Assembly (NCBI GenBank): GCA_016800925.1
Contig: JABCPU010000155.1
Coordinates: 85,597-149,596 of the forward strand
Length of the DNA stretch: 64,000 nt
DNA from: Suillus spraguei
Taxonomy: Eukaryota; Basidiomycota; Agaricomycetes; Boletales; Suillaceae
Reading direction: 5' to 3'
Of this stretch, positions 22,156-34,262 are shown piece after piece (the stretch's first letter is position 1; every line of letters begins with the position of its first letter). The notes under the pieces are model-generated. The model did not search any database and was not told where the DNA came from. It was given only the letters and a program-made list of their open reading frames with translations. A program made the position numbers and the translations under genes.

Positions 22156-24501
22156 ATAATAGATGCTGGGATCTAAGCTTTCGTAAAGTTAAAGATGATC
22201 ATTCGTCAATATGTCAATCGTGGTTGCTCAGACGGACATAATTAGCACACAACGACGATATGAACGATGGTAAATATGTCGAGGGGATCTGTTACATTCA
22301 TCGGGAATCAGATCGCTGATTTTGACGAACATCCATATTGGGCAGAATATCGAGTGTATATTGCAGATGCGTGTGGAAAGTACATGAGACGTGGTGAGTG
22401 AAGAGGAGAGACGATAATAAAGGCTCCGAGCTGGAAGGCATTGGGCGCACCTGCAAGGTGTTAATAAGGTATCACAATTTTGGCGCGCATGTGTACTTCG
22501 AGCAAATAACGGCATCACCCACACAACTACAAATCGCGCCATCAGGTGCGTATCAAGGCCCTTGCAGCGATCTATTTCCGCCTGCCAAGAAGCTGTCAGA
22601 GTAAAACAAATACCATTGATATTGATGTGACTCACCCTGGAGCGAGGAGATGATAACTTGAAAGTATATCTTACTTGAAGTTATTATCTGCTCGCCCAGG
22701 TCGTACATGATGCCTGAATAGTCTGACCCCAGACAGCTAATTCCACGTGTGGAAGACTGAAAGAAGAAGAATTGGGTACGACCTATGGAAGCTTGTGTGT
22801 GAATAAGTACTTACGAGATGTGAACCTCGGCACGAGCGGTGCTTGTGGCAGGTGATATCGTCGATGATCAATTCCTAGAGTATGGTATCGACTCATAGTA
22901 GTGGAGCAAGAAACAAATCACTTACAACTAGCCAAAAAAAAACAAGATATTCTAAACAAGCTGTCTCCAACATGCGCGCTGAATGCGGGATCTCGCATTG
23001 GAACATGCAAATCAGCATTATTTATGTGCGGGCGCAAGAAGTCGTATTACAAGACCATCCAAAAGCGCGCGTCTACAAATGAAACTTAGTTATTGGACCC
23101 AGTGGAGTGGCAAAAGGTACATACTATGTGACACTCAGATGGGTGTATGGACAGATTTAAATCTGTATGGTTGGTAAGAAGTGCTGGTATGGCAATGATG
23201 GTGGCCAGGATTACAGAGCAACGAACTGATTCTTGTTTAGAAATGACTAGAGGGTGGAGCGTGGGGATGAATTGGGAGATGTGAGCATCAATAAGTAGCG
23301 TTATGTATTTGTGGAGGGGCGGTTGGAGCTTATGAAGTAAATGAACGGATGAGAATGAACGAAAACTGATTGTATTGACGGTGTTCAATCCTGCATCGAA
23401 TATAAAGCAAGGGTCAATGGAGTATCTTCTACGTGGCGTACAAAGTCAAACGCAAGGTTGTAGATGATCGATTTCGACGATCTGCCGAAGGAGTTACTCG
23501 AGACCATATATAATTTATTCTTGACGACACTATGAGAGTGGCGGGTGGGTAAAAAGAATTGTAGAGAAGTCCAACTAGTACTCAGTATTAAATGTTCAAC
23601 GTTCAGGGCTGCCGCAGTACTTGAGAATGTCCTTGGGGGCGAGGAATTCAACGCCTGAACCAAGCCTCTGCTTGTTTCGACTCTCGGCAAACACCGCCGC
23701 ATAGTGACGGAATCTAGGTTTAATCTAACAACTTCAAATCTGCTGTGAACGAACAGCAATCTCAAAGGCCTCGTATCTTTATTCATTTTGTACAGTGGCC
23801 TAACCATCTTGAGCCTCCTATTCCAAAATTTTCCCTATCAGCAATGCTCTTGGTGACTTTACCGAACAATGAACATAGCCGGTGATCAACATATTTCGAC
23901 AAGCAAACCTCAAGGCGCCTGCGACCACGCTGCACAGCGAACTTAACTCCCATTTACCTACATCATGGTCACCAAGATTAGATCTATTTCATCTGAGTTA
24001 TATTCATTTCTCTGTGTCATGGTTTCTTGTTTGACTTCCCTGATGCTGTTTCGTAGAATGGTCCTTATGCCATAAGATCAGTTGGAAGAGTTGTTACGCC
24101 ACCTCGGGCTTGACCGAAGAGAGTGCCACAGGACCTGTGTTGGATCGATGAATCATTTCATATGGAATTCCTTGATTTATGTAAGCTCGCAGCAAGAACC
24201 AGGAGTTACCAACGACTGGAACTGTCTTGATGTTTGGGCGGTAGCTGCATGCTCAATACTAGTCTGCAAATCAAAACATACTTTGGTTCAATCGACAGCT
24301 TCTTCTTATTGCTTGGTTTCGCACCGCAATCCTTACTTCACCCAATCAAGGGTCTTGAGGCGTGATCAAATATCCATCAGCACATGTCATGACAATTTTG
24401 GCAATAGAAGCGCTAAATGGTGGTATATCTAGCACGAATCCTGAATCGCTATACACCCCAACATTCTCCACTCGCTCTCACCCATCCCTCAGATTTCAAG
24501 T
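22156..24501. other. Array spacer (repeat S2 right part) and upstream module of copy B
   Basis: 22156-22230 completes spacer S2. About 22270-22780 is a second spacer block also found at about 41660-42000. 23400-24500 holds upstream-module pieces (tctcggcaaacaccg; accgaacaatgaacatagccggtgatcaac, also at about 31990; cttgatttatgtaagctcgcag; and the promoter-proximal block before 24502). No full gene recognised. Confidence 0.45.
22640..22695. repeat. Conserved hairpin-forming block, copy 1
   Basis: gagcgaggagatgataactt pairs with aagttattatctgctcgcc across a short loop. The copy at 41895-41951 has gagcgaggagatgact / agtcatcatctgctcgc, i.e. changes on both arms that keep pairing. On the minus strand both copies also read as a similar peptide (GEQ-II/MM-TSS-K/Q-IYFQ..ISSLQG), so coding constraint is an alternative explanation. 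Confidence 0.5.
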
Positions 24502-26219
24502 ATGCCTCAAGTCTCAAATGATCCCATTTGGTGGCCGTTTATCAATTTGAATATATTTTTAAGCTATTGGACGGGTTCGTCATATCATTGTTGGTGATAT
24601 CTCGGTATAATATTGACTTATGGTTTCGCAGCTGCCGCCGGCGTCGTGGTGATATACGATTGGGGTGAGCAGGTCAATTTTCGAAAACCGCTGATATTCT
24701 TATGATATTTCCAGTGGTGACACTTGGACAAGAGGTGGGTAGACGTTATCATGAGAGCAGCCAACTCGCTGAGAACGGTGCTATGATAGATTGAACTGAT
24801 CTGGGTGAGTGACGGTCCCATATCAGACGAAAGCAACAGAATTCCTGAAGTCGCAACAGCGGCAACGCTGGTCTCTCATAACTGTGCTGTACCTGGTGGT
24901 TCGTACCTTCTGTTATACTATAGCGTGGTTGGCAGGATGTGCTGACTCCAACATGATCTAGATACGCTACATTGGAATACCATATTCTGTGTATGTTTTT
25001 AGGACAAACATTGGTGCTATACTAATAACTCTCTCATTATCAGTGTCAACGTTCTGTGTATGTCTCATATGCACTGTGTTCGGCTCTTCTGACTGTCGCG
25101 CAGCGAGTATCCCATTTGTCTCGCCGACAGATATAGTGAGTATCTCGCAACAACCTCATTCCCGTCCAATGAATACATTTATATGCAGGGGGGGTGAGTA
25201 AATTTTTGACCATTGGACTTGGCCTAGCATAATAACTCAATAGGTGTGAGTCGGAGCTTTTGATCCTAGTACAAGGGAAATCACTAATATAATTGGGTGT
25301 TTCAGGCATTGTCATAAACTCCGTTTTAAATGGGACAAATGTGGTCATGGCTGCAATGTTGGGCGGTGAGTTACCCAGCAGCAATACTTCAGTGATATTG
25401 ACTCAACTACCACATGATGCAAGTCATCATGATTACTCGGTTGTACGCCATGTATCAGAAATCCAGAATCATGCTCATTTTTCTGGTTATTATCTTCTTG
25501 GTTGTTAACATCGCCTGTGGAGTAATGGCGATAATAACACTCATGCATATCATGGCGGGTAAGCTTTACTTGTTGACTTCAAAAACACAACTCATTAGAC
25601 GAACACAAGTGGAGTTAATGATCTCTGGTACATATATGTGCGATTATATATATGAGGGAAACTTCCAATTTCTGGCCACAATGCTGTGGGTGCTCAACAC
25701 TATTTGGGAGGTCCTCGCACTGTGTCTTTCAGTCGGGATTGCTGTCAAATACTTCCGTGACCTGCGACGACTCGACCAATCAACAGGATCGACCATCGGA
25801 GACTGTTTCAAAGTGCTGATAAAATCTCACGTGCTTTATTTTGCAAGGTGAGCTTGCGATGTGAATGTGGTTATCTTTTCGGCTCAAGTTCTACACTGCC
25901 AGTTTTGCTGGTCTTTCTTGTTTCCAGCTTATTATTCTCTCTCCGAAGGTCTCGGTGCGCCAACCTATCGCTGAATTCTGCTTATAACCGCTGCTCATCA
26001 TTTCTGTAGAATCCAAATAATATTAATACGCTAAAAATCGATGGTCCCCTTCAAGTTTTCTATAGTGTGCAGATGTTTGTGCTGGGACCACGCCTCATCC
26101 TTAGCGTTCGAGAATATAACGCAAAACTTGCGAACGACTCCGAGTCTGACGCAGAGATTAGTATGAATTCAGTTGTCTTCCAGAGGCGTGTACATGTATC
26201 AACTAGCAGTACTGTGTAG
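24502..26219 (+). CDS. DUF6533 domain-containing seven-helix membrane protein, array copy B (apparently intact)
   Basis: Spliced reading gives MPQVSNDPIWWPFINLNIF, SYWT|AAAGVVVIYDW|VVTLGQE|IELIW|RQRWSLITVLYL, the DUF6533 core. Later exons give VVMAAMLG|VIMITRLYAMYQKSRIM with the following TM LIFLVIIFLVVNIACG, |VELMISGTYMC, LWVLNTIWEVLALCLSVGIA, STGSTIGDCFKVLIKSHVLYFA|SFAGLSCFQLIILSP, and |NPNNINTLK..QMFVLGPRLILSVREY ending STSSTV-TAG. Junctions use short GT-AG introns, about ten exons in all. No stop or frameshift is needed in the parts traced; the two exons between VLYL and VVMAAMLG are unsure. Plasma or organelle membrane location is inferred from helices; biochemical role of DUF6533 proteins is unknown. 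Confidence 0.72.
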
Positions 26220-27798
26220 TCAAATGCTTGCCGAGTATGCTGCAGGGAGGATTCATCGTGGTATTTATTTCAGTTATGGTATTTCAAAGTATATTTAAGA
26301 CGAGGTTGATGTAGACAGACGATGAATTCAAGGAGGTGACCGCAAAGTATGAAGTCCAGATCGCTGATGCTAATGACTCACAGTTTGCCTCCATATGAAC
26401 CACGGAGAATGAATTGCGCGGACTTGTGGCTCGACTGTATGTCTCTACTAATCGAGAACGAGCATGGCAAAGATATGAGGTGGGAATCAGAGGGTCAGAG
26501 CTTCAAATCAGATTGAAGAGTCATTGCACCTGTCAAACTATTAATGAGGTATAGACCACGTTTTTCTGAAATTTCGTTCAGATACACATCATGATCATGG
26601 ACATTGAAGTCGGACCATCATTGTGTTGCGCACATGCAACTGGAAATTGGCATTGGGTTTGCGATGCTTTGACAGATGATCTGTGATATTGTGTCGAAAT
26701 TAAGCAAAATATGAGTTCTTTGTTCCAGAACGGACTATAACTTGTTTCTGTGTGGAAGATATCTTGTCCCGTCATAGAGTACGGATTGTGACATCATGTG
26801 ACTTGTTTGCATTTGCTGTTTTATGTAATAGTACTCTAACGCATGAAACGCAGACAAAGTTTTTCCAGGTCACCAAACTTATATCAATCACCGGCATTCT
26901 ACCATCGAGAAGATGACATCGACACCATCATGGCTATTGTATTCAACAAATGACTCGATCACACATGAGTCGAGATGTATCTGCTAGTGCAATCATGCGC
27001 TATTTCCCCTTCGACATGGTATGGATAGTGTCTTGTATTTAATAGATATCAATCACACAGCATTCGGAGTCGAGATGTATGTACTAGTGCGACATGTGAC
27101 GCATCAAGTGTATGATGCATTCAACATGATGGTGTGCTTTGTATTGTGCTAATTCGCTCGTATGCCAGTGCTTACCATAGCTGTTCATTGCTTTGATATA
27201 CTAGCCGAATGATTCAAGTGTACAAGGCAACAGATAAAGTGAGTTATATCTACTCCGCTTTGACTCACTCTGTGCCACGGTTTCCTGTCTGACTTTTCTG
27301 GTGCTATGCCGCAGAATGACCCTTATGCCATAAGGGCATTTGGAGGAGCTGTTACGCCTCGGGCACGACCGAAGAAAGAGCACATGCTTGTTTTGATCAC
27401 ATCATACTTTGACCTGTGTAAGATTGATGACTACATGATTTCTTACGGAACTCCTCGATTTATGCAAGCTTGCAGCAACAACACCCTGCACATGACATTA
27501 GAAATACGTTATCAACATCACCGATGACTAAACTTTCCTGATGTTCAAGTCGCCGCATGGTTGGTACTGGTCTGTAAATCAAAATCTACTTTGATTCAAC
27601 CGAAAGCTTCCTCATTTCGCTTGGTTTCGCACCGCAATACTTTTTTCACCCAATCAAGGGTCCTGAGAGGGAATCAAATGTCCATCACCATCACGCCGGT
27701 TTGGGCGATAGAAGTGCTGAGCGGTGGTACATCTAGCACGAACGCTGGATTGATTTACACCCCAATGCTCCCCATTCACTCATACCCATCCGTCGAAT
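26220..27798. other. Array spacer and upstream module of copy C
   Basis: 26220-27180 shows no gene. 27180-27790 is the upstream module (gatataataga-like start, aggcaacagataaagtgagtt, atgccgcagaatgacccttatgcc, ctcgatttatgcaagcttgcag, gattcaaccgaaagcttcc). A short frame MPQNDPYAIRAFGG..RPKKEHM recurs in the modules at about 33790 and 37310, but with indels, so it is not called a gene. Confidence 0.45.
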
Positions 27799-28262
27799 AT
27801 GCCCGTAGTCTCAAACGATCCCAGTTGGTGGCCGACGATCAGTTCGAATATGTTTTCCAGCTATTGGATAGGTTCGTCATATCCGACAGTTGCTTATGTC
27901 TCGATCTAACATTGACCGGTGGTTTCGCAGTTGCTGCTGGCGTTGTGGTGGTATACGACTGGGGTGAGCAGGACTCCCACATCAGAAAAAAATAATGGAA
28001 TAGAATGGATTTGTGACAGAGACAACACTAGTCTCTCATGACTGTGCTGTACCTGGTTGTTCGTACCTCATGTCGTATGATAGCGGGATTGGCAAGTTGT
28101 GCCGACCCCGAAATGTTTAGATACGCTATATTGGAATATCATATTCTGTGTATGTTTTAAATTTAGGACAAAAAATTGGCGTCATATTAATAACTCTCTC
28201 AAGACCAGTATCAACGTTCTGCGTATGTCTCATATGCACTGTATTCGATTGTTCTGACAGCT
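27799..28262 (+). pseudogene. DUF6533 membrane protein, array copy C (truncated)
   Basis: Starts MPVVSNDPSWWPTISSNMFSSYWI and enters the usual first intron; next exon VAAGVVVVYDW. The DUF6533 core exon reads AGA CAA CAC TAG where the intact copies have AGG CAA CGC TGG: three G-to-A changes in 12 bases, the last making a stop. Homology to the array genes stops at about 28262 (ttctgacag) and sequence jumps to an upstream-module piece of the next copy, so about 1.2 kb of gene C is deleted. Confidence 0.78.
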
Positions 28263-28907
28263 AGCGGCGATTTCTGCGAGCTTGTGCAAGAACACTGAAC
28301 ATGGGATTGGAAACAAGTTGCCGACTATCAAAATATGTTCCTCTTATCTATCATTACATACTTATCATACACGTTTCATCCACGTTCATATTTTCGTTCT
28401 CCGTTCAAACGATCCTCTAATATTCAGCGTCCATAGAATTCTTTTCCCTCAGTCTTTCCAACTAAGACTGAGGTGAGCTACTTACTACGACTTGAACATC
28501 ATACTTAGTACTAACGATGTATAGTTCTCACTCTCTCTCGTTTCTAGGTATGAACCTGTCATAGTGGAGTCTTTCCAACTAAGACTGAGTTCTCACTCTC
28601 TCTCGTTTCTAGTCCGAGCCTCTTCAGATCTTCACACCGACATCACCAACGTGTGCAACTTTCCTGATGTACAAGTAGCCGCATGCTTAACACTGGTCTC
28701 CAAATCAAAATCTAGTTTGATTCAATCAAGAGCTTCCTCTTTTTGCTTGACTTTGCACCGCAATACTTATTTTACCCAATCAAGGGTCTTGACACAGGAT
28801 CGGATGTCCATCTCCATCATGCTGGTTTGAACGGTGGTATATCTAGCACAAACGCTAAATTGCTATACCCTCAACACTCCCCACTCGCTCACACCCATCT
28901 CTCGAAT
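28263..28907 (+). other. C/D fusion joint with a foreign insert and inverted repeats
   Basis: 28263-28323 matches the upstream module (gcaagaacactgaacatggg). 28324-28643 has no match in other modules. It contains cctcagtctttccaactaagactgagg at 28449-28475, a 9-bp-stem hairpin. That hairpin is partly repeated at about 28568-28590, each followed by ttctcactctctctcgtttctag. From 28644 (caccaacgtgtgcaac) the module of copy D resumes. Confidence 0.6.
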
Positions 28908-30615
28908 ATGACCGTAGTCTCAAATGATCCAATTTGGTGGCCGATCATCAGTTGGCATATGTCTTTCAGCCATTGGACATGTTCGCCGTGTCAGTTGGTG
29001 ATGTCTCGATCTAACATCGGCTTGCGGTTTTGCAGTTGCCGCTGCCGCTGTAGTGGTATACGATTTGAGTGAGCAGAACAAGTGTTCGACAATTGCTCAT
29101 ATTTTCATGGTAATGATAATTCCAGTACTGACACTTGGAGAAGAGGTAGGTCGGTGCTATTGCCGGAGTAACTTGCTTGCTAAGAATTGTGTCACAGGTT
29201 GAACTGATCTGGGTGAGTGACAGAGTCCCATATCACGAAAAACAACATAATATAATGAATTCGTGACAGAGAACGCTGGTCTCTCATGACTGTGGTGTAC
29301 CTGGCAGTTCGTACCTCATGTTATACTATAGCATTATTGGCAAGTTGTGCTGACTACAAATGTGATAGATACGCTATATTGGAATACTATACAATGTGTA
29401 TGTTTTTGAGGCCAACAAATTGATGCTTTACTAATAACTCTCTCGTCATCAGTATCTATATTCTGCGTATGTCTCATATGCACTGTCTTCGATTTTTCTG
29501 ACTGGCGGCACGCAGCAATTATGCCACCGGTATCGCTTACAGATGCAGTGAGTATTCTGCAACCATCTCATTCCTATCCGATGAACACATTCATATGTAG
29601 ATGTGAGTGAGATTTTGACGATAGAACTTGCCTCGATATAATGACTCGATAGGTGTGAGTCGAGTGTTTGGTCCTAGTACGAGGGTGATCACTAATTGGG
29701 TGTTTCAGGCACTACCATGTACAATATTGTAACCTGGATAAGTGTGGTCGTATTTACCATGTTGGGCAGTGAGCTACCCAGCTGCAATACTTCACTGATA
29801 TTGACTCGACTGCTACATGATGCAAGTCATCATGATTGCTCGGTTACATGCCATGTATCAGAGATCTAGAATCATGCTTATTTTCCTTGTTGCTATGTCA
29901 CTGGCTGTTAACATCGCCTGTGGAACATTGACAGCAATAGGATCCAAGTATATTGTAGGGGGTAAGCTTCGCTTGTTCACTTGAAGAACACAGCTCATTT
30001 TGACAAACACCAGAGGAACTGATACTCTCTGGTGCACATATCTGCGGTTATCCAAATTTGGGGAACTTCAGACTTCTGTCTTCAATGTTCTGGGTACTCA
30101 ACACTGTGTGGGAGGTCCTCGCACTGTGTCTTTCAGTCTTTATTACTGTGAAACACCTCCGTGACCTGCGACGATGCGGTCTATCGACAGGATCGACCAT
30201 CGGGGACTGTTTCCAAGTGCTGATGAAATATCACGTGCTTTATTTTACAAGGTAAGCTTGTAATATGAATCTGGCTTTATCTACCGCTCAAGCTCTGTAT
30301 GTGCTAGTTTTGTTTGTGTCTCTTGCATGGAACTTATCATTTACTCTCCAATCGTAGTGCATCCATCTGTTGCTCACATCTGCTTGTAACCACTGTTGAT
30401 CATTGTCGTAGATGTCATCTTATATTGGAAGTCAGATATTTTACGGGACTCTTTCAATCTTAGTTGACCTGCAGATATTTGTGCTGGGACCGCGCCTCAT
30501 TCTTAGTGTTCGAGAATATCACGCAAAACTTGTGGTCAACTCTGACGCAAAAACTAGCATGAATTCCATTGTCTTTCAGGAGCGTGTACATATTTCAACC
30601 AGCAGTACTGTGTAG
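28908..30615 (+). pseudogene. DUF6533 membrane protein, array copy D (frameshifted)
   Basis: Starts MTVVSNDPIWWPIISWHMSF. The core Tyr-Asp-Trp is changed to Tyr-Asp-Leu. In the RQRW exon two bases are missing relative to the intact copies (agaacgctgg for aggcaacgctgg), which shifts the frame. Downstream exons remain recognisable: AMYQRSRIMLIFLVAMSLAVNIACG, WVLNTVWEVLALCLSVFITVKHLRDL, STGSTIGDCFQVLMKYHVLYF, QIFVLGPRLILSVREYHAKL and ISTSSTV-TAG (30613-30615). High similarity to copies E and F shows recent duplication followed by loss. Confidence 0.75.
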
Positions 30616-31929
30616 AGAAATGCTTGCCTGGTGTTCTACAAGGAGGAGATATTTTGTCGAGGGGCCATCATAGTATTTATGCAAGGTGTTTCAAAGTATA
30701 TTTAAGACATGGTTTATGTAGACAATCTCATTTCTTGGTGCATTGGTGTTAAAATTCGGGGTGTAGGACTACACAATGAAAATAATAACTGAAGAATCTT
30801 GTTTGCCTGAGCTCTGTCAAACGAGTAAGGAGGAGAAATACATGTGGTTACAGTGAACCGTGAAGCCTAGATGCGCTGAAAAGTCACCGGTACCTGGATG
30901 CATGTTCATCCATCTGGGCCATTGAGAATGAATTGTGTGGACTCATGGCTCGACTGTATGCCTCTACCACGAATGGATATAGCAAGGGGCCGAGATGAGG
31001 TGTGCTGAGCAAGGAGTGGAGAATCGGAGCTTAAGTTAGAAGACCTCAACCGTGCCTCTCAAACTCTATTAATGTCAGGGTATCGTGTCGCACGATCGTA
31101 GGGATGTGCGTATGCGACTGCAGTGATATATCAAATGAATCAAGGCAGGACGATAGGAGATCAGACATGATTAATATGAAGATTCCAGGTATCAATGGAA
31201 ACACGAGGTGTGTATCGATGGCGGAGAGTTGTCTTTTATGGAGGGAAGGCTTGGATATGAAGCTTGGGTGTTCGAATATGGATATGGACAAAGTCCAACC
31301 CCACACTTGATGGAAGCACGATGGAATCGGATGATAGAACAGATGCCGAGCTAGATAAGGCTAAATCCACCTTTCGCAATGTCAAACATGTCAGACGTAC
31401 ATTACAACACGATGACACGAACGATAAATTATGTCAAGAGGATCTGTTGCATTCATCGCCGATCAGATCGCCGATTTTGTTCGGACTCCAAGTTTTGTGG
31501 TTGACACTTTTCATTTGATTTATCTAAATAGATGGAATTCTCAACGAATGTAACATGATAGAATTTGACTTTGAACTTACATGTTTGGTTCAAGCCGTTC
31601 ATGGGAAGCGTTGGAGTGGCCGACACTGCAGGGTGGTGTGCCGCTTCAGAATTGAGTACTTAGAATGCATATAAGTATAAGAAGAATCCTTGGATTTAGA
31701 AGCAGGATGTCATGTTACTGTTGATTTTCTTGGCAATTACTTGTGGCGATTTGGCGTAGATCACCAGGTCAGTTTTCGTTGCGGACGTTACTAGCACGAC
31801 CTAAGTTAGCGAATTCTTGGCGAAATGTATGATCTCTCGGCAAACACCGAAGGTCAAAGGCCCTACTCTTTCATGTACTATGTTTGGTGCGCAATATACT
31901 TGATGTTATCAGTTCATCGTGTCCAGTAC
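30616..31929. other. Array spacer with repeat S3
   Basis: 30700-31000 carries the downstream module shared with 36050-36550 and 39530-40060 (aaataataactgaagaatcttg; agatgcgctgaaaagtcacc). 31110-31500 is spacer repeat S3, nearly identical to 40410-40740 (gatatatcaaatgaatcaagg; gaagattccaggtatcaatgg). A 68-80 codon frame here is conserved between S3 and S4 only because the duplication is recent. Confidence 0.5.
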
Positions 31930-32790
31930 CACTTGTCATCAGCCTCCTGCTTCAAAATTGCTAGTTCTTTTTCTATCTCTACATAATTAGCGGTGCTTTT
32001 GGTACTTTACTGAACACAGCCAGTGATCAATATGCAAGCAAGTCTCAAGACGTCTGCAACCACTGCGAAATTAACACAGCCAGGTCTCCCACTCACCTAC
32101 ACCTTCTCTAAGAGGTCCATCTCCTCTAACCCTCGCTGTATTTGGTACGTTGATCGAGCTATAACTATAATTCGCTATTCACATTTGCACCATCACATCT
32201 TTCAGGTCTTCTGTGCGCATATTCTACATCCCTTTCGACAAGGTTATTTGACGATGCTCTCGGCACTCATTTTCATTTCTTCTCAACTACCGTCTAGAGA
32301 AATATTAAGACCTTGGTTCATTGCCGCGATGGTGTATTCGACAGGTAAGTATATCACAACTTTCAAGTATTTAACGTCCCATGGCACTGACCTGAGCCAA
32401 CACAGGACCTACACGAAACCTCTGAAGCCGAGACAGTGGCTGCGAAAGTCAAGCTTCCCACTATCGGACACCTAAACGTCAACATCAAAGTCCACAGGAA
32501 GTGTTTATCGATCTTTCCAGATTTCAAGCGCTTGGAGAACGATAAGAAGGTCAGATATACGGTGCAGGAATATTCATATGGTAACTTTTCTATGACATAG
32601 TAATTGCATCGTCCAGCATGAGGATGTCTGTGTGAAGTTGGAGAAAAGGAATTCTAGAATACTTGCTTCATCGCGTAAAGATGCGATGCTATCTACATGT
32701 TTCGACATATGGCTGGTTCAAATTTGTCCTATGAATGAGGATTCTGAAGTAATGGTGCGTCTGTACGATAATGGATACCCCACCTGATCT
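31930..32790 (+). pseudogene. Decayed HSP20 (alpha-crystallin) paralogue
   Basis: Comparison with the intact HSP20 gene at 49517-50085 shows the same order: SVRIFYIP-FDK..DDAL (intact: FVRTIYCPSTEFDKLFDDAF) at about 32213; an intron gtaagtatatcac...caacacag; DLHETSEAETVAAKVKLP and HLNVNIKVHRKCLSI (intact: MDVHENAETKTVTATFELP, DVNVEVHGNRLTI) at about 32405; and VRYTVQEYSYGNFS (intact: YVVQERSYGKFS) at about 32550, closed by TAG. There are stops in the first exon (gtctag) and after YGNFSMT, and the start Met is not preserved. It lies on the opposite strand from the intact gene, 17 kb away, inside the DUF6533 array. Confidence 0.68.
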
Positions 32791-34262
32791 TTTGACTCAA
32801 AGTACATCAACTATATTTTGACTGCTGACCAGTGTCTTGCTCGTCACTCGAAGATGGCTCAGCTCTTCCGACCGAATCTTGGCTTTGCATCAGTCTACTT
32901 GCTCGTCGGCTCAGCTCTTCCGACCGAATCTTGGCTGTGCTCCACTTTAGACGGTAATTTTCGAAGAGCGCAGGTCAGATACTACGAGGAGTAATAAGAG
33001 AGGGTGAAACGATGCTCAATCTTAAACTGCCTGCATGGCTTTCAAGTCCATGTCCTCGATCCTTACAGGAGTCAACAAGCTCGTTTGGACGTTTGATTGC
33101 AATCATTGCGTGTGTGAGTGAACGCACGAATTGCGAATATTATACGATCTTCTCTGATGCGACCACATGCATTGCACATTCTGGATGGGGAATGGGGAAA
33201 ATAACAGGGCTATGAGATGGTTTGATCCTTCGAGTTTGACCATGCATGTGTGAGGTGGATTCATGGTGCAAGTTTCATAGCCTGCCCATGAGACTGCTGA
33301 GCATAACGAAGGTCCGATAATCCCATTCTTTCCTCATCTGACGGATCTCACTTTTGACTCTCAACCTCCACTGGCTCAAGTCGGGACTGAAAAGCTGAAA
33401 TGCAATGGCCATCAACGCGAGCCTGTACAATCAGAAATTGAAATTCTTGCATGTTTCAGGCTTCTTATCTCCTATGTGCGATCTCTCCTTTCACCTAGTA
33501 TGGATGGTGTCTTGTATTTAACAGATATTAATCATACAGCATGAGTCGAGATGTACCTGGCAGCGCAATACATTACCATCACATCAAGTTCACGATGCAT
33601 TAAATATGGTGTGCTTTGTGTTGGATTCACTCTATGCTTACCATGCCTCTATTCGTTGTTTTGATATAATAGACCAACGATTCAAGCGCACAAGGCGGCA
33701 GATAAAGTGAGTTTGAGTTATATTTGCTCTGCTTCAACCCACTCTGTGTCACAGCTCCTTGTCTAACTTCTCTGGTGATCAGTGCCGCAGAATCGCCCTT
33801 ATTCCATAGGAGTAATTGAAATGCCTCGGGCTCGGCCAAAGAACGTGCACATGTTTGTTTCGATCACATCATGTTTCGACCTGTGTTAATTAATGACTAC
33901 ATTATTTTATACGGAACTCCTCGATTTATGCAAGCTTGCAGCAAGAACACCGAACATGGGATTGGAGGCAAGTTGCCGACATCACCAACGTGTGCAACTT
34001 TCCTGATGTACAAGTAGCCGCATGCTTACCACTGCTCTGCAAATGAAAATTTACTTTGATTCAATCGAGACCTTCCTCTTTGTGCTTTGCTTCGCACCGC
34101 AATACTTATTTCACCCAATCAAGGGTCTTGACACAGGATCGGATGTCCATCTCCATCATGCCGATTTTGGCGATAGAAGCGCTGAACGGTGGTATATCTA
34201 GCACGAACGCTAAATTGCTATACCCTCAACACTCCTCACTCGCTCACACCCATCTCTCGAAC
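32791..34262. other. Spacer and upstream module of copy E; left part of a ~3.5-kb tandem unit
   Basis: From about 33060 (ggagtcaacaagctcgttt) the sequence matches 36590 onward almost base for base through the upstream module and copy E/F genes, so 33060-36580 and about 36590-40100 form a tandem duplication. A frame at 36840-37184 (MAFLLHLTDLTFDF...) has a broken counterpart at about 33325, so I do not call a gene. Confidence 0.5.
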
